Source: Bacteroidota bacterium
GTDB taxonomy: Bacteria > Bacteroidota > Bacteroidia > Palsa-965
DNA length: 59,029 nt
Direction of reading: 5' to 3'
Assembly (NCBI GenBank): GCA_013298545.1
Contig: JAAFIA010000012.1
Coordinates: 1-59,029 of the forward strand
The notes under the pieces were generated by a model. That model did no database searches. It had not been told where the DNA came from and worked only from the letters and a program-made list of their open reading frames with translations. This document shows, piece by piece, positions 10,185-17,618 of the stretch. The position numbers and the translations under genes were made by a program. Every line of letters begins with the position of its first letter. Within the stretch, counting starts at the first letter, position 1.

Positions 10185-10358
10185 TTTTAGACATGAGACA
10201 GGAGACTGGGTGAATTGCTGAATTGGCGAGTTATTGATTTGGTGAATTATTGATTCATCAATTTACCCATTCGGCAATTCACCAACTGCGCGAAAGCCTT
10301 TGCGGTCTCATGTCTCTCGTCTCATGTCTCATGTCTCTCGTCTCATGTCTCATGTCTG
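10185..10358. repeat. Modular low-complexity intergenic repeat (GACATGAGA / GAATTGGTG / CTCATGTCT modules)
   Basis: The stretch begins with a GACATGAGACAGGAGAC arm (from about 10190). Inverted TTGGTGAATT (10239-10248) and AATTCACCAA (10276-10285) arms follow. It ends in tandem CTCATGTCT/CTCGTCTCATG units (10309-10358). The 457 bases between the alpha-2-macroglobulin and symporter genes hold only this, the terminator and about 150 featureless bases. The same modules recur near 13810, 39425 and 50290. Confidence 0.8.
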
Positions 10359-10510
10359 CGTTGGCCTTTTGTGCGTGGAAAAAACAACCCGCATTTAAAA
10401 TTCAAAAATTACTTGATACATCAACTGTTCAAAAACCTGTTAATAGTCCATCTGAAAACAGCAGAAACGGAACGCCGCTTGCCAGTAACTTGCACACAAA
10501 TTGATCGCTT

Positions 10511-11998
10511 ATGACACCTGGACTAATTTTAACCTGTGTTGCAGCTTACACGCTTTTATTGTTTGCCGTAACTTGGATCACTTCACGGGGCGCAAGCAAT
10601 GCGACTTATTTTGTGGGCAACCGTTCTTCGCGTTGGTATCTTGTGGCATACGGCATGATTGGCGCATCGCTCTCCGGCGTAACCTTCATGTCTGTTCCAG
10701 GCGAAGTGGAAACCCGCGCCTTCTCTTATCTTCAACTTGTTTTGGGTTTTCTCGTTGGCTACGTTGTCATTGCGTATGTGCTGCTCCCGCTTTACTACAA
10801 AATGAATTTGACCTCCATTTACACCTATTTACAAAAACGATTGGGTCAAGTTTCGTATCGCACAGGCGCGTTCTTTTTTATTCTTTCGCGGGTCATTGGC
10901 GCATCGTTTCGCATGTATATTGTCATTAATGTGTTGCAAGTTTTTGTATTCGAACCCTGGGGCGTTCCGTTTGGTGTAACTGCGGCTATTTTTGTTGTCC
11001 TCATTTTGCTTTACACCTTTGAGGGCGGCGTTAAAACCATTGTCTGGACCGATACCCTGCAAACCACCTTCATGCTCCTATCACTTGTCCTGAGCGTAAT
11101 ATTAATTGCCAAAGAAAGCGGGTTGAATTTCAGCGATCTCGCAGCATCGATTAACGATAGCCCTATGTCGAAGTTTTTTCACACCGAATGGACGTACGAC
11201 CGTTTTTTCCCGAAAGCATTTTTTGGTGGCATGTTTATCGCCATTACTATGACCGGAATGGATCAGGAAATGATGCAGAAAAATATCAGTTGTAAGAATT
11301 TAGGCGAAGCACAAAAAAACATGATGACATTCAGTGTTATTTTGGTTTTGGTCAATTTACTTTTTCTAGCACTCGGTGTTTTACTTTACAATTACAAAGC
11401 GGCACACGGCATTGAAGTAGCCAAGCCCGATGATTTATTCCCAACCATTGCCTTGAATCATTTAGGCCCTGTTTCTGCCTTATTTTTTATCATTGGTTTA
11501 ATTTCTGCCGCTTATCCGAGTGCTGATGGGGCGCTTACCGCATTGACAGCTTCGTTTTGCATCGACTTCATGAATTTCAACGACGAAAATCAAATTCGTA
11601 CTGAGCAAGAAAAACGTCGGTTGCGTTACATCGTACACATTGGGTTTTCAATTTTGCTCTTGTTGTTGGTGATTGCGTTTAAATCCATTTCCAATCAATC
11701 CGTCGTAAACCAATTGTTTGTTGTTGCCGGATTTACGTATGGACCGCTGCTTGGTCTCTTTGCCTTTGGTGTATTGACGAAACGTCAGACACGCGAAAAA
11801 CTCGTTCCGTTTGTTTGTGTGTTAGCCGCTAGCATCTGTGTGGCATTGCATTACTTTGCAAAAAGCGATGGTGGCAAAGCGTTTCTCAACAATTATCAAT
11901 TTGGTTCCGAGATGCTGATTCTAAATGGCTCGCTTACGTTTCTTGGCTTGTGGTTGATTTCGTACAAATCAACAGAAAGCGAACTCAAAATGGCATAA
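10511..11998 (+). CDS. Sodium:solute symporter (SSS family)
   Basis: This 495-residue polytopic inner-membrane protein has about 13 hydrophobic segments. The N-terminal region fits the SSS family, with the YFVGNRSSRW loop, GMIGASLSGVTFMSVPG in the second segment and SAAYPSADGALTALTASF in the later core. Members couple Na+ entry to uptake of sugars, amino acids, vitamins or similar; the substrate cannot be read from the sequence. The ATG at 10511 starts directly at the first membrane segment. It precedes a MarR regulator by about 57 bases, which may regulate it, although that gene has its own -7 box. Confidence 0.85.
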   Translation: MTPGLILTCVAAYTLLLFAVTWITSRGASNATYFVGNRSSRWYLVAYGMIGASLSGVTFMSVPGEVETRAFSYLQLVLGFLVGYVVIAYVLLPLYYKMNLTSIYTYLQKRLGQVSYRTGAFFFILSRVIGASFRMYIVINVLQVFVFEPWGVPFGVTAAIFVVLILLYTFEGGVKTIVWTDTLQTTFMLLSLVLSVILIAKESGLNFSDLAASINDSPMSKFFHTEWTYDRFFPKAFFGGMFIAITMTGMDQEMMQKNISCKNLGEAQKNMMTFSVILVLVNLLFLALGVLLYNYKAAHGIEVAKPDDLFPTIALNHLGPVSALFFIIGLISAAYPSADGALTALTASFCIDFMNFNDENQIRTEQEKRRLRYIVHIGFSILLLLLVIAFKSISNQSVVNQLFVVAGFTYGPLLGLFAFGVLTKRQTREKLVPFVCVLAASICVALHYFAKSDGGKAFLNNYQFGSEMLILNGSLTFLGLWLISYKSTESELKMA

Positions 11999-12021
11999 CC
12001 TTTTCCATTCAAAAAAAATAA

Positions 12022-12029
12022 TATATTTG
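12022..12029 (+). promoter_or_regulatory. -7 box TATATTTG of MarR gene
   Basis: An exact TAnnTTTG match lies 26 bases before the ATG at 12056, just downstream of the symporter stop. Confidence 0.5.
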
Positions 12030-12055
12030 TCCTATCAACCTTTGACACATCAATT

Positions 12056-12508
12056 ATGATTGATTTTAAATCACCCGCCAACGAAGTTCCATTTTTTCTT
12101 TTGGAACGCACCCTTCGCCAAATCAGAACAGCCATTCAAAAAGAACTCGATGAGCAACGCATCAACCTCACCAGCGACCAATGGCTTCTGTTGATGCAAG
12201 TAAAAGAAGGTAAAAAAGTAACGGCCAAACAAATTACCGAACGTACCGGAAAAGACGCTGCATCGGTATCGCGCATGCTTGATTTAATGGCCAAACGCAA
12301 ACTCATCAAGCGCGAATCGAACAGTTCCGATCGTCGTAGCAGTACACTTGAACTGGCTAAATCCGGCGAAGCACTACTGGCTAAAACAAAAAATTTAGCA
12401 GCCAATATTCGTCGCCGCAGCATGAAAGGTGTTTCGGCAAACGAGCTTGATAACTGGCGTAAAACTTCCGATAAATTCTTCGAGAATTGTGGCGGGCGTT
12501 TAGTCTAA
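12056..12508 (+). CDS. MarR family transcriptional regulator
   Basis: This 150-residue protein has the MarR layout: an N-terminal dimerisation helix (FFLLERTLRQIRTAI), then a winged helix-turn-helix at about 45-110. The recognition-helix region is KDAASVSRMLDLMAKRKLIKR, and the wing is SNSSDRRSSTLEL. The C-terminal helix completes the dimer interface. MarR proteins usually repress nearby transporters or stress genes in response to small ligands. The symporter just upstream is one candidate target and the convergent lipoprotein gene is unlikely to be one. The stop lies within a TCTAAA-TT-TTTAGA palindrome (12504-12517) shared with the convergent gene. Confidence 0.9.
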   Translation: MIDFKSPANEVPFFLLERTLRQIRTAIQKELDEQRINLTSDQWLLLMQVKEGKKVTAKQITERTGKDAASVSRMLDLMAKRKLIKRESNSSDRRSSTLELAKSGEALLAKTKNLAANIRRRSMKGVSANELDNWRKTSDKFFENCGGRLV

Positions 12509-12512
12509 ATTT

Positions 12513-13394
12513 TTAGAATCCCGTAGCAAATAAATTCTGTGCACCCTTCAGGCCACATTTTTGGTACTGATGGTATGCTTGTGCTGCACGTTGCCGAATC
12601 TGTTCGCCCGATTCATTTAAAATCCAACCATCGACTGCGGCTTTCAACGTATAGGCTTCGGGCGCCATGAAATTGGTTGTCCAAAGTAAGGGCCGTGCAC
12701 CAGCCGTTTTCACCGGATTACGGAAATACGAGCGACTCATACAAGCCAGAATAATCACATCGCGCACCTGATCGCCACGGTGAATCGGCGGATGTGGAAT
12801 ATCAAAATCCATCAATCCATCGTGACCAACATAACAAACGAGCGATGCTGCATTCAAATAAATTTGTTTGCGTTTACCACTCACAACCGCGCTCGTCGTA
12901 TCCGTACAGCCGCCTGCTGCATTTTCTAAAAAATTAACGGTACAATTTTTAATCCGTGCACCTTTGTAGGCATCCGCAACCAGAATCACATCTTTGCGAC
13001 GGTGTTTCCAGATGCAGCGTTCTAAAATATCACCAACGGCTTTTTTATCGTGGCGAACCAATTGCCAATCTTCCGATTGGTTGAAAAATGTCCTTACGCC
13101 ATAACCACATCCCCAATACAAATTATTGTGCGGATCATTTCCATTGCCAATTTTCTTCGGAACAGGAACAATTCCTTGGCTATCGTTATCGCACAAAGCC
13201 ACAAAAACATGAACGATACGCGCCGTTGCAGAATCAAGTCGTATAGAATCGGGGCTAATTTTTTTTACGACCGGAATAGGAGTTTCTTGTTGTGGTGTAT
13301 TGGAATGTGCTGTTTCGCAAGACCAAAATACACCAAACGATAGCATTGCTGCCGAAAGCAGGAAAAAAACAAAGGGGCGAGAAATTTTGAGCAT
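12513..13394 (-). CDS. Putative exported protein with a His/Cys pair resembling clan CD peptidases
   Basis: This 293-residue protein opens with a hydrophobic export signal ending at C26 (VFWSC), possibly a lipoprotein anchor although the lipobox is poor. The body has a strand-like segment leading into YVGHDG (H191), then another leading into IILACMS (C218). A strand ending in His-x-Gly followed by a strand ending in Ala-Cys is the arrangement of clan CD cysteine peptidases (caspases, gingipains, CHAT). Other striking segments are ALCDNDSQGIVPVP and NNLYWGCGYGV. The start at 13394 is preferred over one further upstream because it begins the signal sequence. I do not recognise a named family; protease function is inference. 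Confidence 0.6.
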   Translation of the reverse strand: MLKISRPFVFFLLSAAMLSFGVFWSCETAHSNTPQQETPIPVVKKISPDSIRLDSATARIVHVFVALCDNDSQGIVPVPKKIGNGNDPHNNLYWGCGYGVRTFFNQSEDWQLVRHDKKAVGDILERCIWKHRRKDVILVADAYKGARIKNCTVNFLENAAGGCTDTTSAVVSGKRKQIYLNAASLVCYVGHDGLMDFDIPHPPIHRGDQVRDVIILACMSRSYFRNPVKTAGARPLLWTTNFMAPEAYTLKAAVDGWILNESGEQIRQRAAQAYHQYQKCGLKGAQNLFATGF

Positions 13395-13404
13395 GTTAAA
13401 CGTG

Positions 13405-13412
13405 TATTTTTG
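13405..13412 (+). promoter_or_regulatory. -7 box TATTTTTG of small membrane protein gene
   Basis: An exact TAnnTTTG match lies 24 bases before the ATG at 13437. A TTTG at 13386-13389 is somewhat close (15 bases) for a -33 element. Confidence 0.45.
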
Positions 13413-13436
13413 CAAAACAATTTTTGAATAAAACGT

Positions 13437-13787
13437 ATGCATATCAGCAACAAGTTACGCCTTTACGCAATTTTCTTTTTTTTCACATCCATTCTTTTAC
13501 GACTTGGCTACAACATTTTCTTGCTTGTTTCCTATCGGTTTATGCAAGATAGTGGCAATTTCGGTATTTTATCCGTTACTCATATTGTTGCTTCGTCCTT
13601 ATCCATTCTACTCGCCTACCTTGCCATCAATGCGTTTTGGAAAGCAAATACAAGTGGATCGAATCTCGGTTGTTTTTTTCTAATTTTCTGCCTCATCAAT
13701 TTTGTGGCCGCTGTTGTTTCGATGCTTTTCGCCTTGGCCGATGTCATGTCGAGTTCAGATGCCATTGAAAAAGCGAGGTGGTTTTAA
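13437..13787 (+). CDS. Small four-helix membrane protein, unknown function
   Basis: This 116-residue protein has hydrophobic segments at about 9-32, 44-66, 76-100 and possibly a short further one, with a polar C-terminus (SSSDAIEKARWF). No motif is recognised. It is divergent from the clan-CD-like gene and has its own -7 box, which with its composition supports real coding. Its cytoplasmic or periplasmic partners cannot be guessed. Confidence 0.6.
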   Translation: MHISNKLRLYAIFFFFTSILLRLGYNIFLLVSYRFMQDSGNFGILSVTHIVASSLSILLAYLAINAFWKANTSGSNLGCFFLIFCLINFVAAVVSMLFALADVMSSSDAIEKARWF

Positions 13788-13806
13788 AATCGTTACTCAC
13801 TAAGCG

Positions 13807-13932
13807 AGCTTAGACATGAGATAAGAGACGAGAGACATGAGACTGCACTGATCAACGCTCTTCGATGGTTTATTTATGCACCGCGAAAAAATCTCATGTC
13901 TCATGTCTAGCGTCTCATGTCTAGCGCGAGCA
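13807..13932. repeat. Modular intergenic repeat, GACATGAGA and CTCATGTCT arms
   Basis: AGACATGAGATAAGAGACG units (about 13811-13845) face CTCATGTCTAGCGTCTCATG units (about 13892-13925), making a long imperfect inverted repeat. It fills the space between the membrane protein and the PQQ/SPOR gene, whose stop lies just beyond. Confidence 0.75.
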
Positions 13933-13946
13933 ATGCGTGCAGGAAA

Positions 13947-15908
13947 TCAAATTTCAACCTTAATCCAAACATCGGCTTCGTATTGTTTTTGAGTTTGTTT
14001 TAAAATGGATTCCAAATCGGCCTCCTTTGTACTTCGTGCGATAGAAACATAATACAATCCAGTACCCGTATCAATCAGCGTAGCTGCGTATTGGCGTTGT
14101 TTCCAAACGTTAAGCTGACGCACCGCATTTTCTTTTGAACGGAATACACCGCCAATCAAATGGCAATTTCCCGTATTAAAAGATTGTGCCGAAACAGGAT
14201 GTTGTTCCTGAGCGATTGTATTCTTTTTTCTTGGCATGTACGCAACAATTCCTGTATGCCATTCCGGTGCAACTTTTACAAATTGTATGCTTTTAGGATT
14301 GACATGCCGTACACCACTTTTTTTCGTTTCCGTTTTTATTTCCTTTTTGACAAGGGCTGGCTCAGGAACAAATTCCGAAACCGTATCGACTCGATTTCCA
14401 AAACAATACAAATACCCATCGCGCGAAGCAATAAAAATTTGTCCGCGATCAACAACCGGAGTTGCTTCAAAAATTCCTGCTTGAAAGGCTAACTTTTTAA
14501 AATTCCCCAACGAATCGTATGCAAACAAATGCAAGCCATTGTAACCTGCTGCAATTAATTTATTTCCCACTAAAATTGGCGTCGAGATTGATGGTCCGAT
14601 ACGTGCTGTGAAAATTGTTTTCGGACGTGGAAATTCCTGCTTACCATCAGGCCCTTTGCTTTTACTCACTTCATCAAGTTGATCGTAACGTACTACCCGC
14701 AACACGCCGTCAATTCCCGTAAATGCCGCTAAATGTAAAGCTGATGCTTTCACATAAAAATCATTGACCGAAGCACTACCAATCACGCCGCCCCTCCAAC
14801 TCGAAAAATTAAAATCTTCGGTTGGCTCATACCAAACTACCGCTTGCTCCGGCTTTTGGCGTGGATTGAGTTTGAAAACACCACCTTGCCCATCAATGTA
14901 TTGCTTTTCAACCGTAACAAGTAAACACGAATCAGCCGTAACAACGGGCGTTCCGTCAATATCGGAACCCGTATAAAAATCCCAGTCCAATTGATGCGTA
15001 TTTAAATTGTAGCCATAAATATGCCCCGCACCAGACGCAATGTAAATATGATTTCCCAAACGCGCCGGCGAACCTTCAGTTACTAAATTTCCACCATGCC
15101 GCGCACGGTCGCGCTCTGCATACAAGGGAAGTTCTTGAAAAATACGCGGAGCAGCAGTCGAATCGCCTGCAATCAATTCGCGCCCCGGATCGAATGCGAT
15201 AAAGGTGGCATTCTCCAATCCCAAATAAGCGGTATCGTTCAAGATCAATGCCGACGCATCCACATCGCGGCTATAACTCAATCCACGCTTAATGTTCATA
15301 CGCCAGTATTCCGTTCCACGCAAATACGAAACCGCACGGTAACTATATACTTCTGCCGATGCTTGTGAATTTTGTACGCCCAAACGACTTCCCTGTAAAA
15401 CCAAGAAACGATCTTCTGGATTTTTCGCGCTATCATTTTTCCAAAGCGTTCCGGTACCTTTCAAAATATCATCGTATCGGTATTGCCAAACCACATCGCC
15501 CGTTGCTGCATCAATTTTTTTAAGGTGATGATCGTAACATCCTTGAATTAAAAATGTTTTTCCGCACTCATCTACCACAAGCGGTTGGCCAGTCCATCCT
15601 GCGCCATACCATTCTTCTACCCCTTTGGCTTTAGACACAATGGTTGTTCCTTTTCCAAGAAATGTTTTCCAGTTGAGGCGTAACGAAGAATCGGCGTGAT
15701 TGCCGTAATAATTCCGTTTTTCGTTGCCTAAAAAAGTGGCTACACGAATTTGAATGGAGTCAGGGATTATTTCTTCTTCACATACGAGTGCGCGTGCGGA
15801 GGGATTTTGCGCGGGGGCGGGCAATAAAATCGAACACGCCGATTGTACCACCAAGACCAGCAGTACAAAACAAGTAATCCGAAAAATGTAGCGCCAACTG
15901 CGTTTCAT
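13947..15908 (-). CDS. Lipoprotein with PQQ-type beta-propeller and C-terminal SPOR domain
   Basis: This 653-residue protein has a lipoprotein signal ending in VQSAC. Blades typical of PQQ/BamB-like propellers follow (GDVVWQYRYDD, HQLDWDFYTGSDIDGTPVV, IFIASRDGYLYCFG). After a Lys-rich linker, the last 75 residues form a SPOR-like fold (CHLIGGVFRSKENAVRQL, YYVSIARSTKEAD), a domain that binds denuded peptidoglycan. The combination suggests an envelope protein linking the outer membrane to the cell wall. A CGAAGGTA (15927-15934; TACCTTCG on this strand) may be a variant -7 box. The domain calls are good; the role is inferred. Confidence 0.8.
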   Translation of the reverse strand: MKRSWRYIFRITCFVLLVLVVQSACSILLPAPAQNPSARALVCEEEIIPDSIQIRVATFLGNEKRNYYGNHADSSLRLNWKTFLGKGTTIVSKAKGVEEWYGAGWTGQPLVVDECGKTFLIQGCYDHHLKKIDAATGDVVWQYRYDDILKGTGTLWKNDSAKNPEDRFLVLQGSRLGVQNSQASAEVYSYRAVSYLRGTEYWRMNIKRGLSYSRDVDASALILNDTAYLGLENATFIAFDPGRELIAGDSTAAPRIFQELPLYAERDRARHGGNLVTEGSPARLGNHIYIASGAGHIYGYNLNTHQLDWDFYTGSDIDGTPVVTADSCLLVTVEKQYIDGQGGVFKLNPRQKPEQAVVWYEPTEDFNFSSWRGGVIGSASVNDFYVKASALHLAAFTGIDGVLRVVRYDQLDEVSKSKGPDGKQEFPRPKTIFTARIGPSISTPILVGNKLIAAGYNGLHLFAYDSLGNFKKLAFQAGIFEATPVVDRGQIFIASRDGYLYCFGNRVDTVSEFVPEPALVKKEIKTETKKSGVRHVNPKSIQFVKVAPEWHTGIVAYMPRKKNTIAQEQHPVSAQSFNTGNCHLIGGVFRSKENAVRQLNVWKQRQYAATLIDTGTGLYYVSIARSTKEADLESILKQTQKQYEADVWIKVEI

Positions 15909-16162
15909 GCGTTTATTTCAGGATTACGAAGGTATAAAATCACTACACATCCTGCACTCAACTGAATAAGTGTAAGCGTTTCTCGAATGAACGTTTGTGT
16001 TCGCTGATTCCGTGTTTTTAGTATTCTTTTTCCTTCGTTATGTGAAGGATTATGCGACCTTTACCAAAGGATAACCATCTTGGTTACAAAATCGAAGCCC
16101 TTGCCGGCAGTCTTCCTTTCCTTCCTCTCTTGTGTCAGGCATCACGAACAACAACAAACAAC

Positions 16163-16315
16163 ATGGGTAGAGGTGACAAAAAATCGCGTGGCGGAAAAAT
16201 CAAAATGGGTTCTTATGGAAACAAACGTCCACGCAAACCATCAACAGGCTATTTCCCAAAACCAGAAGCTGAAGCACAACCAGAAGAGACCAAAAAAGTA
16301 GCGAAAAAGAAATAA
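16163..16315 (+). CDS. Small ribosomal subunit protein bTHX, copy 1
   Basis: This 50-residue, strongly basic protein begins MGRGDKKSRGGKI with a following GSYGNKRPRK, matching the signature of Thermus THX, a 30S peptide that sits in the head of the subunit. Bacteroidota commonly encode it. The C-terminal extension (PKPEAEAQPEETKK) is longer and more acidic than in the second copy. The ATG at 16163 is chosen because the conserved MGxGD start aligns there; sequence upstream in frame is not THX-like. The terminator at 16334 separates it from the paralogue. Confidence 0.85.
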   Translation: MGRGDKKSRGGKIKMGSYGNKRPRKPSTGYFPKPEAEAQPEETKKVAKKK

Positions 16316-16333
16316 CTTTTTTCGCCTTTTTGC

Positions 16334-16368
16334 AAGCCACAACAAACAAACTTGTTGTGGCTTTTTTG
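16334..16368 (+). terminator. Strong terminator between the two bTHX genes
   Basis: A 12-bp perfect stem (16334-16345 with 16352-16363), loop ACAAAC, is followed by a T run. It implies the two bTHX genes have separate transcripts. Confidence 0.85.
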
Positions 16369-16442
16369 TGTCTTCTTTTTTGTATTTCGAACGTTTTTTT
16401 ATTTTTACCACAGTTCAAAAAACAACACTAAACCTTACTATT

Positions 16443-16571
16443 ATGGGCAAAGGAGATCAAAAATCCCGCAAAGGAAAAATCGCCAATGGGTCTTATGGTA
16501 AAACCCGTCCGCGTAAAAAAACAACCGCTTCGCAACCTGTTGCCAAAAAAGCTGTTGGAAAGAAAAAATAA
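16443..16571 (+). CDS. Small ribosomal subunit protein bTHX, copy 2
   Basis: This 42-residue protein begins MGKGDQKSRKGKI with GSYGKTRPRKK, closer to the Thermus sequence than copy 1. It has a short Lys/Ala-rich tail ending KKAVGKKK. The start is fixed by the MGKGD signature at 16443. TATTTTTA, one mismatch from the -7 consensus, lies upstream, so the gene may have its own promoter. An imperfect hairpin (16603-16630) followed by T-rich sequence lies downstream. Confidence 0.88.
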   Translation: MGKGDQKSRKGKIANGSYGKTRPRKKTTASQPVAKKAVGKKK

Positions 16572-16602
16572 GTACCGCTTATTTTTTCGGGCGAATGCCG
16601 CA

Positions 16603-16640
16603 AACGCTGCACAACACTGTTGTCGGCGTTTTTTATTTTT
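16603..16640 (+). terminator. Imperfect hairpin terminator after bTHX copy 2
   Basis: AACGC...ACAAC-ACT-GTTGT...GCGTT (outer arms 16603-16607 and 16626-16630) has internal mismatches and is followed by TTTTATTTTT. Confidence 0.55.
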
Positions 16641-16659
16641 AACAAACGGTAAGCAAACA

Positions 16660-17160
16660 TCAGCGCTTTTGCCAACGCATGACAAAATCTTCCATCAAAA
16701 AACCACTACCAATATCAAAATCCTTTACCTCTTCGATTACAAAACCAAGTTTGAAATAGAAATTAATCGACTTGAAATTTTTTCGATTTACCGTCAGGTA
16801 AAACGTGTTTAAATCAACATAGTTTTTCAGCAATTCCTCAAAAAACAATTTTCCCAGACCTTTTCCCTGAATGGCTGTTTCGATGTAAAATTTATGCAGG
16901 AAATAAACACCCGTTTCTTTTTTACTTACCGATACATAGCCAACATCTTTACCATCAAACGCCCCGATGTAGAACACCTGCCCATCGCGTACTTGTTGCT
17001 GCAAAGCCGATTCGGAATACATGAGTTCAAGCATATAATCCACTTGTACTTGCCCGATTATGGGCAGGTAATGCACATTCCAGATGCGTTTTGCCATGGC
17101 GGCGATCGAAGCCAGTTCATCAAAACGGGCTGTACGGAGGACAAAATTGGGGGTTGACAT
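16660..17160 (-). CDS. GNAT family N-acetyltransferase
   Basis: This 166-residue GNAT protein has motif A visible as KFYIETAIQGKGLGKLFFE (the Q-x-x-G-x-G acetyl-CoA loop), followed by YLTVNRKNFKSINFYFKLGF, typical of motif B. Substrate unknown. An alternative in-frame start lies six codons upstream (17178); MSTPNF at 17160 is preferred because FVLRTARFDEL is a usual GNAT beginning. It is convergent with bTHX copy 2. Confidence 0.88.
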   Translation of the reverse strand: MSTPNFVLRTARFDELASIAAMAKRIWNVHYLPIIGQVQVDYMLELMYSESALQQQVRDGQVFYIGAFDGKDVGYVSVSKKETGVYFLHKFYIETAIQGKGLGKLFFEELLKNYVDLNTFYLTVNRKNFKSINFYFKLGFVIEEVKDFDIGSGFLMEDFVMRWQKR

Positions 17161-17263
17161 AGCGTTCAAAGATCGCAATCTAACAGAAAAAGGTCTTGTA
17201 CAAAATCGGGCATAATTTGAACAGCCTGAAAATCAAGCAAAAACGTATTTTTTTCAAGAAACG

Positions 17264-17293
17264 TTTGCAGAAACAAAAAAAGCACTATTTTTG
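17264..17293 (+). promoter_or_regulatory. Promoter of tRNA-Asp: TTTG, 18 bases, TATTTTTG
   Basis: TTTG at 17264-17267 is followed after 18 bases by TATTTTTG at 17286-17293. The tRNA 5' end lies 19 bases further on. The fit to the Bacteroidota -33/-7 pattern is good. Confidence 0.7.
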
Positions 17294-17311
17294 CATCCTG
17301 AATTATTGAAA

Positions 17312-17385
17312 GGATCGGTAGTTCAGCTGGTTAGAATGCCGCCCTGTCACGGCGGAGGTCGCGGGTTCGAGTCCCGTCCGGTCCG
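17312..17385 (+). tRNA. tRNA-Asp(GTC)
   Basis: The 74-base cloverleaf has acceptor GGATCGG pairing with CCGGTCC and discriminator G. The D-arm is GTTCAGCTGGTTAGAAT. The anticodon stem is CCGCC/GGCGG with loop CTGTCAC, anticodon GTC at 17346-17348. The T-arm GCGGG-TTCGAGT-CCCGT closes it. CCA is not encoded. Confidence 0.97.
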
Positions 17386-17389
17386 CAAA

Positions 17390-17414
17390 AAGCCTCTCTC
17401 TGAGAGGCTTTTCT
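17390..17414 (+). terminator. Terminator after tRNA-Asp
   Basis: AAGCCTCTC pairs with GAGAGGCTT (17390-17398 with 17402-17410), loop TCT, followed by TTT. Confidence 0.8.
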
Positions 17415-17618
17415 GTTTTTATTCCTATTCATTTTTAGTGGGTTCATGGCAAACAGGTTCGCTGATTACACTACTTTGCGCGCCGAGATCCAACAATTCC
17501 ATTTAACCGTTCTAGAAGTTCAATAAACCGGAAATTATATTTCAATTTTTCGATAATTATCAAGTCAAGCAGCACCATCAAAGGCCTTCCACTTCGCCGA
17601 ACTAACTATCTTTACACC

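Noticed and set aside
10309-10358. Short tandem repeats resembling a CRISPR array
   Set aside because: Units are 9-20 bases without spacers of constant length, no cas genes are near, and the same modules occur in other intergenic sites.
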